DNA of 34,447 nucleotides, taken from positions 1-34,447 of IMG/VR virus record IMGVR_UViG_3300009183_000213; one strand, 5' to 3'. The notes under the pieces are model-generated. The model had not been told where the DNA came from. It did not search any database and saw nothing but the letters and a program-made list of their open reading frames with translations. Positions within the stretch are counted from its first letter, which is position 1, and each line of letters starts with the position of its first letter. Shown piece after piece: positions 8,442-16,149 of this stretch. The position numbers were made by a program, and so were the translations under genes. This DNA comes from a virus.

Positions 8442-9677
8442 TTATATTAATCCAAATTCTTCATAAAGTTTAGTATGAAAAACAGCAAAAACTTCTTCTT
8501 TATTTTTTATAGACACAATTATACTATCATGTACAGTAACAATCTTAATATCTGGATATAGATTCATAACTTGTCTAATTATCTTATTGAATACCAAACT
8601 AGACTCGGCTTTTTGTAAATCATATGATAATATCTTATAATCTTTATGTTCTATTTTATATAACTTAATAAATTGATGTATTGTAGGAAATAAACTAATA
8701 AAAATCTTATCAGCTTTACTTGTAGCACCATTTCTACCAAAAAGAACTTTATATGTTAGCTCTTTAACCATTCCTCTATCTTTTGTTTTTATATTATCCA
8801 TAATATATTGATAGAAATTACCATTTATAGTTAAACTCTTAAATAATTCAAATTCTGATTCATCAACCCATTTAGTATTACTATCTTGTATTAATTTTGT
8901 TAAGAAAAGTGGTTGACTATTTTTAATATCCATCTCACATGTTTCTTCACCATCAATTAATAAACAATTCTTTCTAATAAAAGATTTAAGAATAGTGAAG
9001 TTAGTGTGCATTCTACCGTAATTATCAAAGTGATAGAATATGTGACCTTCTTTAACACATTCTACTGAGTATTTATTTCTATTATAAATATCCATGTCTT
9101 CGTTTTTAAGACTATCTAAGTAAAAAATTGATCTATCAAATTCTATTTTAATACCAAATAAATCATTAACTAGTTTTCTTTTAATATCAACATCTATTAA
9201 AGAACTTTCTATATCATTTTCTTCTATTTGAGATACTTTAGATTTATATTTCTTTAAAAGAACTTTATCTTTATTACTATATCTTGTGATTCTACCACGA
9301 AGAACTGACTCATTTATTGAATAGACTCTTGAACTTTTACCTTTTTGGTGTTTTGAAAGAAGTAATATGATATTTCTCTCAATCAAATAATTAACATAAT
9401 AGTTATAAAGGTAACCATACTTTTCTTTTAGAATAGTGGCTAGTAAATGAAACTTATTTTCCTTCTTAAAGTAATATTTTAAGATAAGGTTATGAACAAT
9501 ATCAATTGCATAAGCTGATTTTAGTTTTTGGCCTTTATAGGTAAAAATTTTATCTTTAGATAAATTGTCTAAAACTTGAGGTAGAAATTGTAAACTATTG
9601 TTTTTATTTTCTAATTTAGACTTAATTGAGTTATTGGGATTTATTTCGGAGTATTTGACAACACTTGTTACATTCAT
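8442..9677 (-). CDS. Divergent family-A DNA-polymerase-like protein
   Basis: The C-terminal half of this 411-residue protein shows the three palm/finger motifs of family A polymerases. Motif A is preceded by GRMHTNFTILKSFIR and reads EMDIKNSQPLFL (Asp250, Gln255). Motif B-like is KELTYKVLFGRNG (Lys305/Lys310, Phe313-Gly314). Motif C is VTVHDSIIV (His383-Asp384). Both catalytic aspartates are present. There is no room for a 3'-5' exonuclease domain; the N-terminal 180 residues are basic and look like a DNA-binding or winged-helix region (KYGYLYNYYVNYLIERNIILLL). It may synthesise DNA in repair or replication, or belong to an understudied polymerase-like lineage. The start at 9677 follows GATATAAATAC directly, so a slightly later start is possible. 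Confidence 0.55.
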   Translation of the reverse strand: MNVTSVVKYSEINPNNSIKSKLENKNNSLQFLPQVLDNLSKDKIFTYKGQKLKSAYAIDIVHNLILKYYFKKENKFHLLATILKEKYGYLYNYYVNYLIERNIILLLSKHQKGKSSRVYSINESVLRGRITRYSNKDKVLLKKYKSKVSQIEENDIESSLIDVDIKRKLVNDLFGIKIEFDRSIFYLDSLKNEDMDIYNRNKYSVECVKEGHIFYHFDNYGRMHTNFTILKSFIRKNCLLIDGEETCEMDIKNSQPLFLTKLIQDSNTKWVDESEFELFKSLTINGNFYQYIMDNIKTKDRGMVKELTYKVLFGRNGATSKADKIFISLFPTIHQFIKLYKIEHKDYKILSYDLQKAESSLVFNKIIRQVMNLYPDIKIVTVHDSIIVSIKNKEEVFAVFHTKLYEEFGLI

Positions 9678-9694
9678 AGTATTTATATCTAAAT

Positions 9695-9946
9695 TTACTG
9701 TGATGTTTTTTGTAATTTGAAAATTTTATCAATAGATTTTTTTCTTTTATTACATCTTTCTTTTGATAATTCTTTTTTCAAAATTTGAGATAGTTCATCT
9801 TCAAAACTCAGTTGATTATAATGCCTTCCTGTCAAGGAATTATACATATTCAAATCTTCAATCATCTCTCTTGTCCAAGAAGCTCTAACAACTCCTGATT
9901 TAGGATCAACTTGTGCGAATTTCATATTAAGATCAATTGAATTCAT
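9695..9946 (-). CDS. Small hypothetical protein
   Basis: About 83 residues from the ATG at 9946 (MNSIDLNMKFAQVDPKSG), or 76 residues if the ATG at 9925 (MKFAQVDPKSGVV) is used. The longer frame back to a GTG at 9979 runs into the stem of a terminator and is not a credible start. The middle has WTREMIEDLNMYNSLTGRHY and the C-terminus is strongly basic (KERCNKRKKSIDKIFKLQK), suggesting nucleic-acid binding. It is the first gene after a terminator and a promoter-like ATTATATATAC box, and precedes the polymerase-like gene by 17 bases. No family recognised. Confidence 0.6.
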   Translation of the reverse strand: MNSIDLNMKFAQVDPKSGVVRASWTREMIEDLNMYNSLTGRHYNQLSFEDELSQILKKELSKERCNKRKKSIDKIFKLQKTSQ

Positions 9947-9951
9947 TATTG

Positions 9952-9962
9952 GTATATATAAT
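9952..9962 (-). promoter_or_regulatory. Putative promoter, ATTATATATAC
   Basis: A variant of the shared element on the minus strand, just after the terminator of the preceding unit and before the small gene starting at 9946 or 9925. Position between a terminator and a gene start is good support. Confidence 0.4.
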
Positions 9963-9990
9963 AAAAGTGGTATTTTCACACCACTTTTAT
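9961..9990 (-). terminator. Hairpin terminator after the tape measure unit
   Basis: Stem ATAAAAGTGGT (9961-9971) pairs with ACCACTTTTAT (9980-9990), with an 8-base loop. It lies 24 bases beyond the stop of the gene ending at 10014 and just before the next promoter-like box. T-rich flanks on both strands mean it could work in either direction. Confidence 0.65.
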
Positions 9991-10013
9991 TATTTTTAAT
10001 TTTTAATTAAAGA

Positions 10014-10661
10014 TTAAACGGTAGTTGCTTCAACAGTTTCCACTTTACCTTCAATTGTAACACCATCTTCAAGTGAAGTAATCCAATCTTGGATTTCAGT
10101 TGAAAGACTCTTAACAGTTGTATCATAATAGTTAAAAACTTTACTGATAGAACCGATTCTTTTAAGAATCTGTGCAAATGTGTAAGAATCTTTTGTTAGA
10201 CCTTTTACATTATGTTTTGAAATCAAGTGATAGATATAAGTGATTTCTGTTGCATTAACTGGGAAAGCAATTAAGTCTTTATCATTTGAATACTTAACAT
10301 CTTTCATATATCCTAACATATCGGTTAGTTCTATTGCGAAAAATACTGTATTAACATCATATTCTAATTTAACTAAAATCAAATCAGTTAAAAATTTCCA
10401 TTGTGGTCTGTTAAGGTGGAAATTATATTTTGTATCTCTTAAACAAATAGCTAAATCATGCCATAATTGTTGAGAACTTTTATAAAGTCCGTCTTTTTCA
10501 GTTTCAGATTTTCCTTTACCACCGTTATTTTTCATATAGTTTTCAATTTCTTGAATTTTAGAATCAAGAGGTGATTCAAACTCAGCAGTAATGATTAAAT
10601 TTTCAATATCATTTTCAAGAAATTTAATTTCAGGTTTAATTACATTAGTTTCTATTTTCAT
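10014..10661 (-). CDS. Hypothetical protein of the tail cluster
   Basis: The 215-residue product starts MKIETNVIKPEIKFL after an A-rich leader (AAATAAAAATAAATAAT). It looks soluble and mostly helical, with a Lys/Gly-rich loop near residue 45 (NNGGKGKSETEKDG), a conserved-looking SQQLWHDLAICLRDTKYNFHLNR stretch, then WKFLTDLILVKLEYDVNT. It has no signal peptide, membrane segment or known catalytic motif. It is the last gene of the minus-strand unit that begins with the probable tape measure and is followed by a terminator. A tail-assembly or virion role is inferred from position only. Confidence 0.6.
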   Translation of the reverse strand: MKIETNVIKPEIKFLENDIENLIITAEFESPLDSKIQEIENYMKNNGGKGKSETEKDGLYKSSQQLWHDLAICLRDTKYNFHLNRPQWKFLTDLILVKLEYDVNTVFFAIELTDMLGYMKDVKYSNDKDLIAFPVNATEITYIYHLISKHNVKGLTKDSYTFAQILKRIGSISKVFNYYDTTVKSLSTEIQDWITSLEDGVTIEGKVETVEATTV

Positions 10662-10682
10662 ATTATTTATTTTTATTTTTTA

Positions 10683-11114
10683 TTATGCTATAAATTCCTC
10701 ATCTTGAGCAGCATCTTTTTGTTGTTCTTTATAAAGTTCTTCAACTTTATTAGCTCTTGCTACTTTTTCAACACCGTATTTATTTACAAGTGATGAGAAT
10801 GTGTTTAGATCTGTTTTAACAAGTTTAATTTTACCTGTTTCAATATTCATATTGATTTTATCAATTTCTTGTTCAAGTAAAATAGTTACTGATTCATCAT
10901 CAAATACATTTAGAATATCCTCATTAATTGATATTAGTATGTCTTTTCCAATTATAAATTGAAATTTTGGCGGAACTACTGATATTTTAATAAGTTCTTT
11001 TTGTTTTTCGTCTCCTTCAAATTGAAATTTGATAGAAACAGGGAAAGTTTTTTTATTAAAAACTTCAAAAAATTTAGATATTGTGTCTTCCGACAATTCA
11101 TAAAAATTATCCAT
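10683..11114 (-). CDS. Hypothetical protein resembling a degenerate phage metallopeptidase domain
   Basis: 143 residues. Around residues 76-87 the sequence SVTILLEQEIDKI occupies the place of an HExxH-type zinc helix. At 101-114, TDLNTFSSLVNKYG resembles the HD.eeF..LL.KYG segment of the phage-associated putative metallopeptidase family (PF18894). The zinc-binding histidines are absent, so any such domain would be catalytically dead and may act structurally. The C-terminus is a charged tail (EELYKEQQKDAAQDEEF). The start follows an A-rich leader with no Shine-Dalgarno. It lies 21 bases upstream of the next gene in the same unit. The homology is a pattern impression, not a search result. Confidence 0.5.
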   Translation of the reverse strand: MDNFYELSEDTISKFFEVFNKKTFPVSIKFQFEGDEKQKELIKISVVPPKFQFIIGKDILISINEDILNVFDDESVTILLEQEIDKINMNIETGKIKLVKTDLNTFSSLVNKYGVEKVARANKVEELYKEQQKDAAQDEEFIA

Positions 11115-11167
11115 ATTTATTTTTGTTTTGTTTTGTTTTTATAATTTAAAGTAATAGAAAAGTTTAG

Positions 11168-11599
11168 TTATAGTAGTAAAATAAGTGATAAAATAATAGA
11201 TAATATTATACCAGCGGGTATTACTCTATAATATAATCCATCATAATATTTATTACTTTTGAATAAAGAAAATCCAACAACAATTAAGTAAGAATATTTA
11301 TCAACTTTTCTGATTTCATATATTTCATAAAGTTCTTTTAAATCCAGTGAGTCTAAAAACTTAGAAACACCAATAGTAAATTCTTTAGTGAAATTTTCTG
11401 ATATCTTATCAATATCAGATTTTTTAAGACTGTAAGCCTCACCAATTAATTCTTCAGGTATATTTAATACAGTATAAATTCTATAAGAATTATCAACTCT
11501 TATATTGAAAGACCTTTCTAATTCGGCTTTGTTATTTTTAATCTTTTGCTTAAACTCCTTAAAAAGTTTAAATTTTTTGAATAAAGATATTTTCTTCAT
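11168..11599 (-). CDS. Small C-terminally membrane-anchored protein
   Basis: 143 residues with three regions. A very basic N-terminus (MKKISLFKKFKLFKEFKQK) comes first. A soluble alpha/beta middle follows with RIYTVLNIPEELIGE, KKSDIDKIS and KVDKYSYLIVVGFSLF. The C-terminal hydrophobic segment (PAGIILSIILSLILLL, residues about 128-143) ends the protein, as in tail-anchored membrane proteins. The gene lies directly downstream of the probable tape measure and 53 bases upstream of the next gene. It may associate with the inner membrane during assembly or infection; function is not known. Confidence 0.6.
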   Translation of the reverse strand: MKKISLFKKFKLFKEFKQKIKNNKAELERSFNIRVDNSYRIYTVLNIPEELIGEAYSLKKSDIDKISENFTKEFTIGVSKFLDSLDLKELYEIYEIRKVDKYSYLIVVGFSLFKSNKYYDGLYYRVIPAGIILSIILSLILLL

Positions 11600-11632
11600 A
11601 TCAATTATATAAAATAAGTATTATTTTGTTTA

Positions 11633-14600
11633 TTATTTTTTTACTTTAACACCTGAAGATGTTCTTAACTCATTTGTGTAATCAGCTAATGTACCTGAGT
11701 TTTTAGCAATAGTTCCTAATTTAGCATCCATTGCGGTTAATAGTTGAATCATTCTTTGTTGATTTGGATCTGGGGCTGCTTTTGTTGCCTTGCTAGCATT
11801 AACACCCTTTCCCTTTGGATTTTTAGGATCTTCTTTTTCAGCATCTATCTCATTTATAGCTTCAACAAAAACACCAGCTTTATCCTCTAATCTATCTAAC
11901 ATATCCTCAAACATATCAGCATCCATTAAAGACATTAAAATCACATTTGAGGTGAATGATTTAATAGCTGATAATTTTTCAGCATCAATAGCATTAATTG
12001 AATTACCAAAGTTTTTTATAGATTGACTTAATTTAGCATAAGCGTTTCCTAACTTAATCATTCCACTCACTACCCTATCCATTGGATCACCTGTTGATTC
12101 TGCACCAAATATCATACCTTGTACAGCTCCTACCAATCCACCTTTTTGTCCTGGGTAATTACCAGCCACATATTTAGCCAATTCAACATATGATGTTACG
12201 TTTGCGGCTATTGATTTCATAAAACCAGGATTAATACTAGAATTGAATACAGCAATATTAGCCTTTATCTTAGAGGCCATTAAAACCATAATATCTGCCA
12301 CACCAAGCACATCTTCATTAACTTCCAAATCACTACTCATTATCATACTCATTGACATCAAAGAAGCACCCACACCATCTACCCATTGTTTAGATGGATA
12401 TGTTTTAAAATCACCAGTTTTAATAATAGTATCAACTGATACTATTGATTGAGCTACATCAGTTAAACCTCCTCCAAAGAAATCAGCTATTGCCCCACCT
12501 GCTACAGATCCAAATGAAATACTATCCATTAGACCGGTCCACTTTATTATTGTTTCAGAAACACCATCTATCCATTGTTTAGATGGATATGATTTAAATT
12601 CACCACTTCTGAAAATATCATCAACTTTTTTTATACTCCAAGCAGCTATTAATACTGAAAAAGCTCCAAAAATAATTAAAGGAAGTAAGAAAGCCAAATC
12701 AACTGATATCATTGCTATTTCAAGTATTGATTTAGTAGTACCCTTCATCCATTTATCTGATGGAAATAATTTAAATTTACCTTCTGAGAAAACTTTGTCA
12801 ATTAACAGAATAGTTAAAGCTGTCACCATCATTGAAATAGATCCTAAAATAATTAAAGGAAGTAAAAAAGCCATTCCAACTGCTATCATAGCTATTTCAA
12901 GTATTGATTTAGTAGTGCCCTTCATCCATTTATTCGATGGAAATAATTTAAATTTACCTTGAGAGAAAACTTTATCAATTAACATAATAGTTAGAGCGGT
13001 CACCATCATTGAAATAGATCCTAAAATAATTAAAGGAAGTAAGAAAGCCATTCCAACGGCCACCATTGCTATTTCAAGTATTGATTTAGTAGCACCCTTC
13101 ATCCATTTATCTGATGGATATGACTTAAATTTACCTTCTGAAAAAACTTTATCAACCAACATAATAGTTAGAGCGGTTACCATTATTGCTATTGAACCTA
13201 ATATAATAAGAGGTGATAAGAATGCTATGCCGACAGCAACTAAAGACATAGTTAATATAACTCCTGTTGCTCCTAACATCCATTCAACTGATGGAAATTT
13301 ACCTACATCAAATTTACCCTGAGCAAATATTAATGATGTTGCTACTATTGTAGCAGCAACAACTAGTATAACTCCTAACCCCATATAAAAGAATGGATTA
13401 AATACTTGAAATCCTAATAAAACCGCTGCTATTCCAAACGCAGCTATACTTCCACCAACTCCAAGTGCCCAAGATAAACTTGGATAAGCACCATCATCAT
13501 AACTACCCAAAGCGAATATAGCAGAGGCTGCTACTATTGTACCAGCTACCAAAAGTGTTACTCCCAGACCAGCATAAAAGAATGGATTAAGTGCTTGAGT
13601 TCCCAATAAAACAGCAGCTATTCCAAATATTGATATTGAAAGACCAACACTAAGTGACCATTCCCATTTTGGATAACCACCTTCCTCATATGTACCATAT
13701 GATAATATCAAAGAGGATGCCATAATAGTTGCTGCTATTATTATAACTGCTATACCACCTTTTATATAATCACCTATTCCTCCTAATTTATTTAGTATTA
13801 TCGCCGCTAATCCCATAACAACGGCAGAAATGGCTACTGTTATTGCCAATCCAAGAATACTAAGTAATTTCATAAATGGTATCTCTTGAGTCTGTGCCAA
13901 AAGGTATGAAGATACCATTATAGCAAGTGACATAGCAGTAAATAGAATAGGCATTATTATAGATGCTGCTATTAACTTAGATGTACTTATTCCGCTAATT
14001 GCTTTGAATATAAGAGCGGCTGCAAAAGATAAAACAACAAATACAATAGATATAGCAATAGATGTTAAAGCTTGTGCGAATGTTATAGGAACAACCATTG
14101 CTAATAACCAAGATGATGCGGCTATTGCAAATGAAAGACCTATAAATATAAATGGAATTGCGATAATTGCCTCAGCAATTGAGTCAACCGAAATACCTTC
14201 AAATGATTTCATTATATTTTTCAATCCATAAGATATTACAGCAAATACAGCAGCGATTAAAATAGCAGTTATTGCTTGACCAAGTCCAATTGGCATAACT
14301 AATGCTAAAACATATGATGATAGAGCTATTGCAAGTGATAATGATAAGAATATCATAGGTATAAACTCAGCAACTGAGAATATATCAACTATATTAACAC
14401 CCTTAAATGCTGTCATTATATTTTTAAGACCATATGATATTACAGCAAACACAGCCGCGATTAAAATCGCAGTAAGTGCTTTTCCAAAGCTAAGCGGCAT
14501 AACCAATGCTAACACATAAGATGATAAAGCAATTGCGGTTGATAGGGCAAAGAATATAAATGGTAAATATTCCATAGTTGTCATTAAAGCAAATATATTA

Positions 14601-15244
14601 ACACCCTTTAGAGCTGTTATTATATTCTTCATACCATATGATAAAATAGTAAATACTCCAGCAATTAATATAGCAGTTATCGCCTTACTAAAACTAAGAG
14701 GAATGACTAGAGCTAATATCCAAGACGATATCGCTATAACACCAGCTATCATAACTAATACTATTGAAGTAGTAAATGCTTCTTTTAATGATATTTTTAA
14801 TTTAGCAATTTTTTCAAACGCTATTGATATTAAAGTTATTGCTAAAGCCAACCCAATAACTGATAGAAAATCAACTTTACCAACTAATTTAAAAGCCATA
14901 CCAATAGCTAATACAGCAACTGCTATAAGAAGTATAGTACCAACACCTTTTTTAATATTACTTTCTTTTTTCTTATCTACTGATCCGTCTTCTGCTCCAA
15001 CTTTTTTATCAGAATTCTTATTCTTAGACATATTCATAATGGTATTCTGATTCTTAAGAATTTTTTGATTATCTGATAGTAACTTTTTAATACCGTTATT
15101 TATCTCTTTTAATTGACCTCCAAAGTTTCCGCTTTCCATGGCTTTACCAGTAGATGACTTTGAGTCTTTCTTATTTAAGGTCTCAGATATCTTCTCTAAT
15201 GCAACAGATAGGTTGTCAAGAGCTTGTAGTAGTTGCTTATCCAT
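11633..15244 (-). CDS. Probable tail tape measure protein
   Basis: This 1203-residue protein has a polar helical N-terminus (LDNLSVALEKISETL, then KNQNTIMNMSKN), a basic linker, and a very long hydrophobic body of alternating helices from about residue 105 to 970. Within the body are two tandem-repeat families: 68-residue units (LVMPLSFGKALTAILIAAVF type) near residues 180-380 and 59-residue units (WMKGTTKSILEIAM type) near 660-895. The C-terminus is helical and ends LRTSSGVKVKK. Length, repetition, hydrophobicity and the tail gene context fit a tape measure, which sets tail length inside the tube and leaves during DNA injection. By the usual rule of about 0.15 nm per residue the tail would be roughly 180 nm (inference). 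An alternative is a multi-spanning membrane protein. Confidence 0.62.
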   Translation of the reverse strand: MDKQLLQALDNLSVALEKISETLNKKDSKSSTGKAMESGNFGGQLKEINNGIKKLLSDNQKILKNQNTIMNMSKNKNSDKKVGAEDGSVDKKKESNIKKGVGTILLIAVAVLAIGMAFKLVGKVDFLSVIGLALAITLISIAFEKIAKLKISLKEAFTTSIVLVMIAGVIAISSWILALVIPLSFSKAITAILIAGVFTILSYGMKNIITALKGVNIFALMTTMEYLPFIFFALSTAIALSSYVLALVMPLSFGKALTAILIAAVFAVISYGLKNIMTAFKGVNIVDIFSVAEFIPMIFLSLSLAIALSSYVLALVMPIGLGQAITAILIAAVFAVISYGLKNIMKSFEGISVDSIAEAIIAIPFIFIGLSFAIAASSWLLAMVVPITFAQALTSIAISIVFVVLSFAAALIFKAISGISTSKLIAASIIMPILFTAMSLAIMVSSYLLAQTQEIPFMKLLSILGLAITVAISAVVMGLAAIILNKLGGIGDYIKGGIAVIIIAATIMASSLILSYGTYEEGGYPKWEWSLSVGLSISIFGIAAVLLGTQALNPFFYAGLGVTLLVAGTIVAASAIFALGSYDDGAYPSLSWALGVGGSIAAFGIAAVLLGFQVFNPFFYMGLGVILVVAATIVATSLIFAQGKFDVGKFPSVEWMLGATGVILTMSLVAVGIAFLSPLIILGSIAIMVTALTIMLVDKVFSEGKFKSYPSDKWMKGATKSILEIAMVAVGMAFLLPLIILGSISMMVTALTIMLIDKVFSQGKFKLFPSNKWMKGTTKSILEIAMIAVGMAFLLPLIILGSISMMVTALTILLIDKVFSEGKFKLFPSDKWMKGTTKSILEIAMISVDLAFLLPLIIFGAFSVLIAAWSIKKVDDIFRSGEFKSYPSKQWIDGVSETIIKWTGLMDSISFGSVAGGAIADFFGGGLTDVAQSIVSVDTIIKTGDFKTYPSKQWVDGVGASLMSMSMIMSSDLEVNEDVLGVADIMVLMASKIKANIAVFNSSINPGFMKSIAANVTSYVELAKYVAGNYPGQKGGLVGAVQGMIFGAESTGDPMDRVVSGMIKLGNAYAKLSQSIKNFGNSINAIDAEKLSAIKSFTSNVILMSLMDADMFEDMLDRLEDKAGVFVEAINEIDAEKEDPKNPKGKGVNASKATKAAPDPNQQRMIQLLTAMDAKLGTIAKNSGTLADYTNELRTSSGVKVKK
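12564..13271 (-). repeat. Four tandem 177-base (59-residue) repeats in the tape measure gene
   Basis: Units begin near 12564, 12741, 12918 and 13095, spaced 177 bases apart, and are very similar at DNA level (same CCCTTCATCCATTTAT-like start on the plus strand). They encode WMKGTTKSILEIAM-type helices. High DNA identity means recent duplication; the copy number could vary between related phages. Confidence 0.85.
14097..14708 (-). repeat. Three tandem 204-base (68-residue) repeats in the tape measure gene
   Basis: Matching points recur at 14097, 14301, 14505 and 14709, exactly 204 bases apart. Each unit encodes a hydrophobic helical block with LVMP..F.KA and VISYGLKNIM elements. They are unrelated in sequence to the 177-base family and have diverged more. 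Confidence 0.75.
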
Positions 15245-15264
15245 TTAAAAATTAATTTTACATA

Positions 15265-15275
15265 GTATATATAAA
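15265..15275 (-). promoter_or_regulatory. Putative promoter for the tape measure unit, TTTATATATAC
   Basis: Minus-strand TTTATATATAC sits 20 bases upstream of the tape measure start, in the divergent gap shared with the plus-strand element at 15293. The two could be bound from either side. Confidence 0.45.
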
Positions 15276-15292
15276 AAAACATATATCCTTAA

Positions 15293-15303
15293 TTAATATA
15301 TAA
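15293..15303 (+). promoter_or_regulatory. Putative late promoter, TTAATATATAA
   Basis: Exact TTAATATATAA 24 bases before the ATG at 15328, in the divergent intergenic region with the tape measure gene. Confidence 0.5.
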
Positions 15304-15327
15304 CTTAAGTAATAAACTTTTTATAAT

Positions 15328-15789
15328 ATGAAAATTAAAAAAATATTTAAATATTATTTATTTGGTGAATCTGTTAAAGAAATAGAAATGAATAGAATAT
15401 TGGATAAAGTTTCAGGTAAATATAAATTATCTGATAGAGAAAAAAGATTTTTAGATTTATATCAGAATAATAAAGAAAATGAAGAAATGAAAGATTTTTT
15501 ATATCTGTCAAAGAATACTACTTTTAATAAAATCTCTACTCTTTTAGAGAAGGGCAAAAAAGTAATATGTGATTTACATGATAGAAATGGTAAGATAGGA
15601 CTACCTATAATTGGACTCACCAATTCTTTTGAGGATGAGTCTTGTACAGTTATTATGAAAGGTGATATTAAACACAATCTACATGATAAGTTTCTTTATA
15701 ATATAATCTATAATACTAATAAAGATGAGTATTACTTAGAGGAACAAGATGAATATTTTGAAAAAATAACAAAAAAAAATGAAGATTAA
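15328..15789 (+). CDS. Hypothetical protein with possible capsid-targeting N-terminus
   Basis: 153 residues starting MKIKKIFKYYLFGESVKEIE. The basic/aromatic N-terminus ending in F-G-E resembles the tagged proteins encoded at 24783-27284 and T4 internal proteins, where the prohead protease cuts after [LI]-x-E. After a charged helical part (LSDREKRFLDLYQNNKENEE) there is a beta-rich C-terminal part (CDLHDRNGKIGLPIIGL, ESCTVIMKGDI). Function unknown. The gene is divergent from the tape measure, has a TTAATATATAA element 24 bases upstream, and overlaps the next gene by 11 bases. Confidence 0.65.
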   Translation: MKIKKIFKYYLFGESVKEIEMNRILDKVSGKYKLSDREKRFLDLYQNNKENEEMKDFLYLSKNTTFNKISTLLEKGKKVICDLHDRNGKIGLPIIGLTNSFEDESCTVIMKGDIKHNLHDKFLYNIIYNTNKDEYYLEEQDEYFEKITKKNED

Positions 15790-16096
15790 GAAATTTAATG
15801 ATTTTGTAAATGAAGAAGTATCTGGTACCGAATTAGTAGGTCATAGTATGGGTGTGGCATATGGTGAAACTGGATTACAAAATAAAACAATCAGTCAAAC
15901 GGATACATCATTAGTGAATGTTAAAGGTGGTGAAAATAGTAGTTCTAAGAATGATTTAACAAAAGACTTATTCTTTGAAGATGATTATATTAAATTACAT
16001 AATGATTATCTAAAGGATGGTGGGTTGGAAAGTAATCTAACTGGTAATTATGATGAGGATTTAGTAATAATTATGGATTTTTTAAGTAATAAGTAA
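15779..16096 (+). CDS. Small protein with probable capsid-targeting N-terminus
   Basis: 105 residues starting MKIKKFNDFVNEEVSG, almost the consensus MKxxKxFNxF.xE shared with several genes near 25 kb. The rest is polar and low in hydrophobic residues (GHSMGVAYGETGLQNKT, then an acidic C-terminus with DDYIKLHNDYLKDGG), as expected of a packaged internal protein rather than an enzyme. It overlaps the previous gene by 11 bases, starting inside an A-run, so the two are probably translationally coupled. No family recognised. Confidence 0.65.
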   Translation: MKIKKFNDFVNEEVSGTELVGHSMGVAYGETGLQNKTISQTDTSLVNVKGGENSSSKNDLTKDLFFEDDYIKLHNDYLKDGGLESNLTGNYDEDLVIIMDFLSNK

Positions 16097-16099
16097 TTA

Positions 16100-16110
16100 T
16101 TAATATATAA
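16100..16110 (+). promoter_or_regulatory. Putative late promoter, TTAATATATAA
   Basis: Exact copy of the element in the 53-base gap upstream of the RNA-ligase-like gene, with a 39-base leader to the ATG at 16150. It gives the gene and the downstream fibre pair their own start. Confidence 0.5.
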
Positions 16111-16149
16111 TTTGATAAAAACTAAAATCAAAAACAAAGTATAAAAATT

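Noticed and set aside
9947-9979. GTG start at 9979 for the small gene
   Set aside because: It lies in the stem-loop of the terminator and upstream of the promoter-like element.
11168-11599. MKKISLFKKFKLF start considered as another capsid-targeting tag
   Set aside because: Basic and aromatic, but no [LIVF]-x-E site in the expected place, and it is membrane-anchored and on the opposite strand in the tail cluster.
14703-15050. Plus-strand ORF antisense to the tape measure gene
   Set aside because: Repetitive Ala/Ile/Asn composition mirrors the hydrophobic repeats of the sense gene; no start context.
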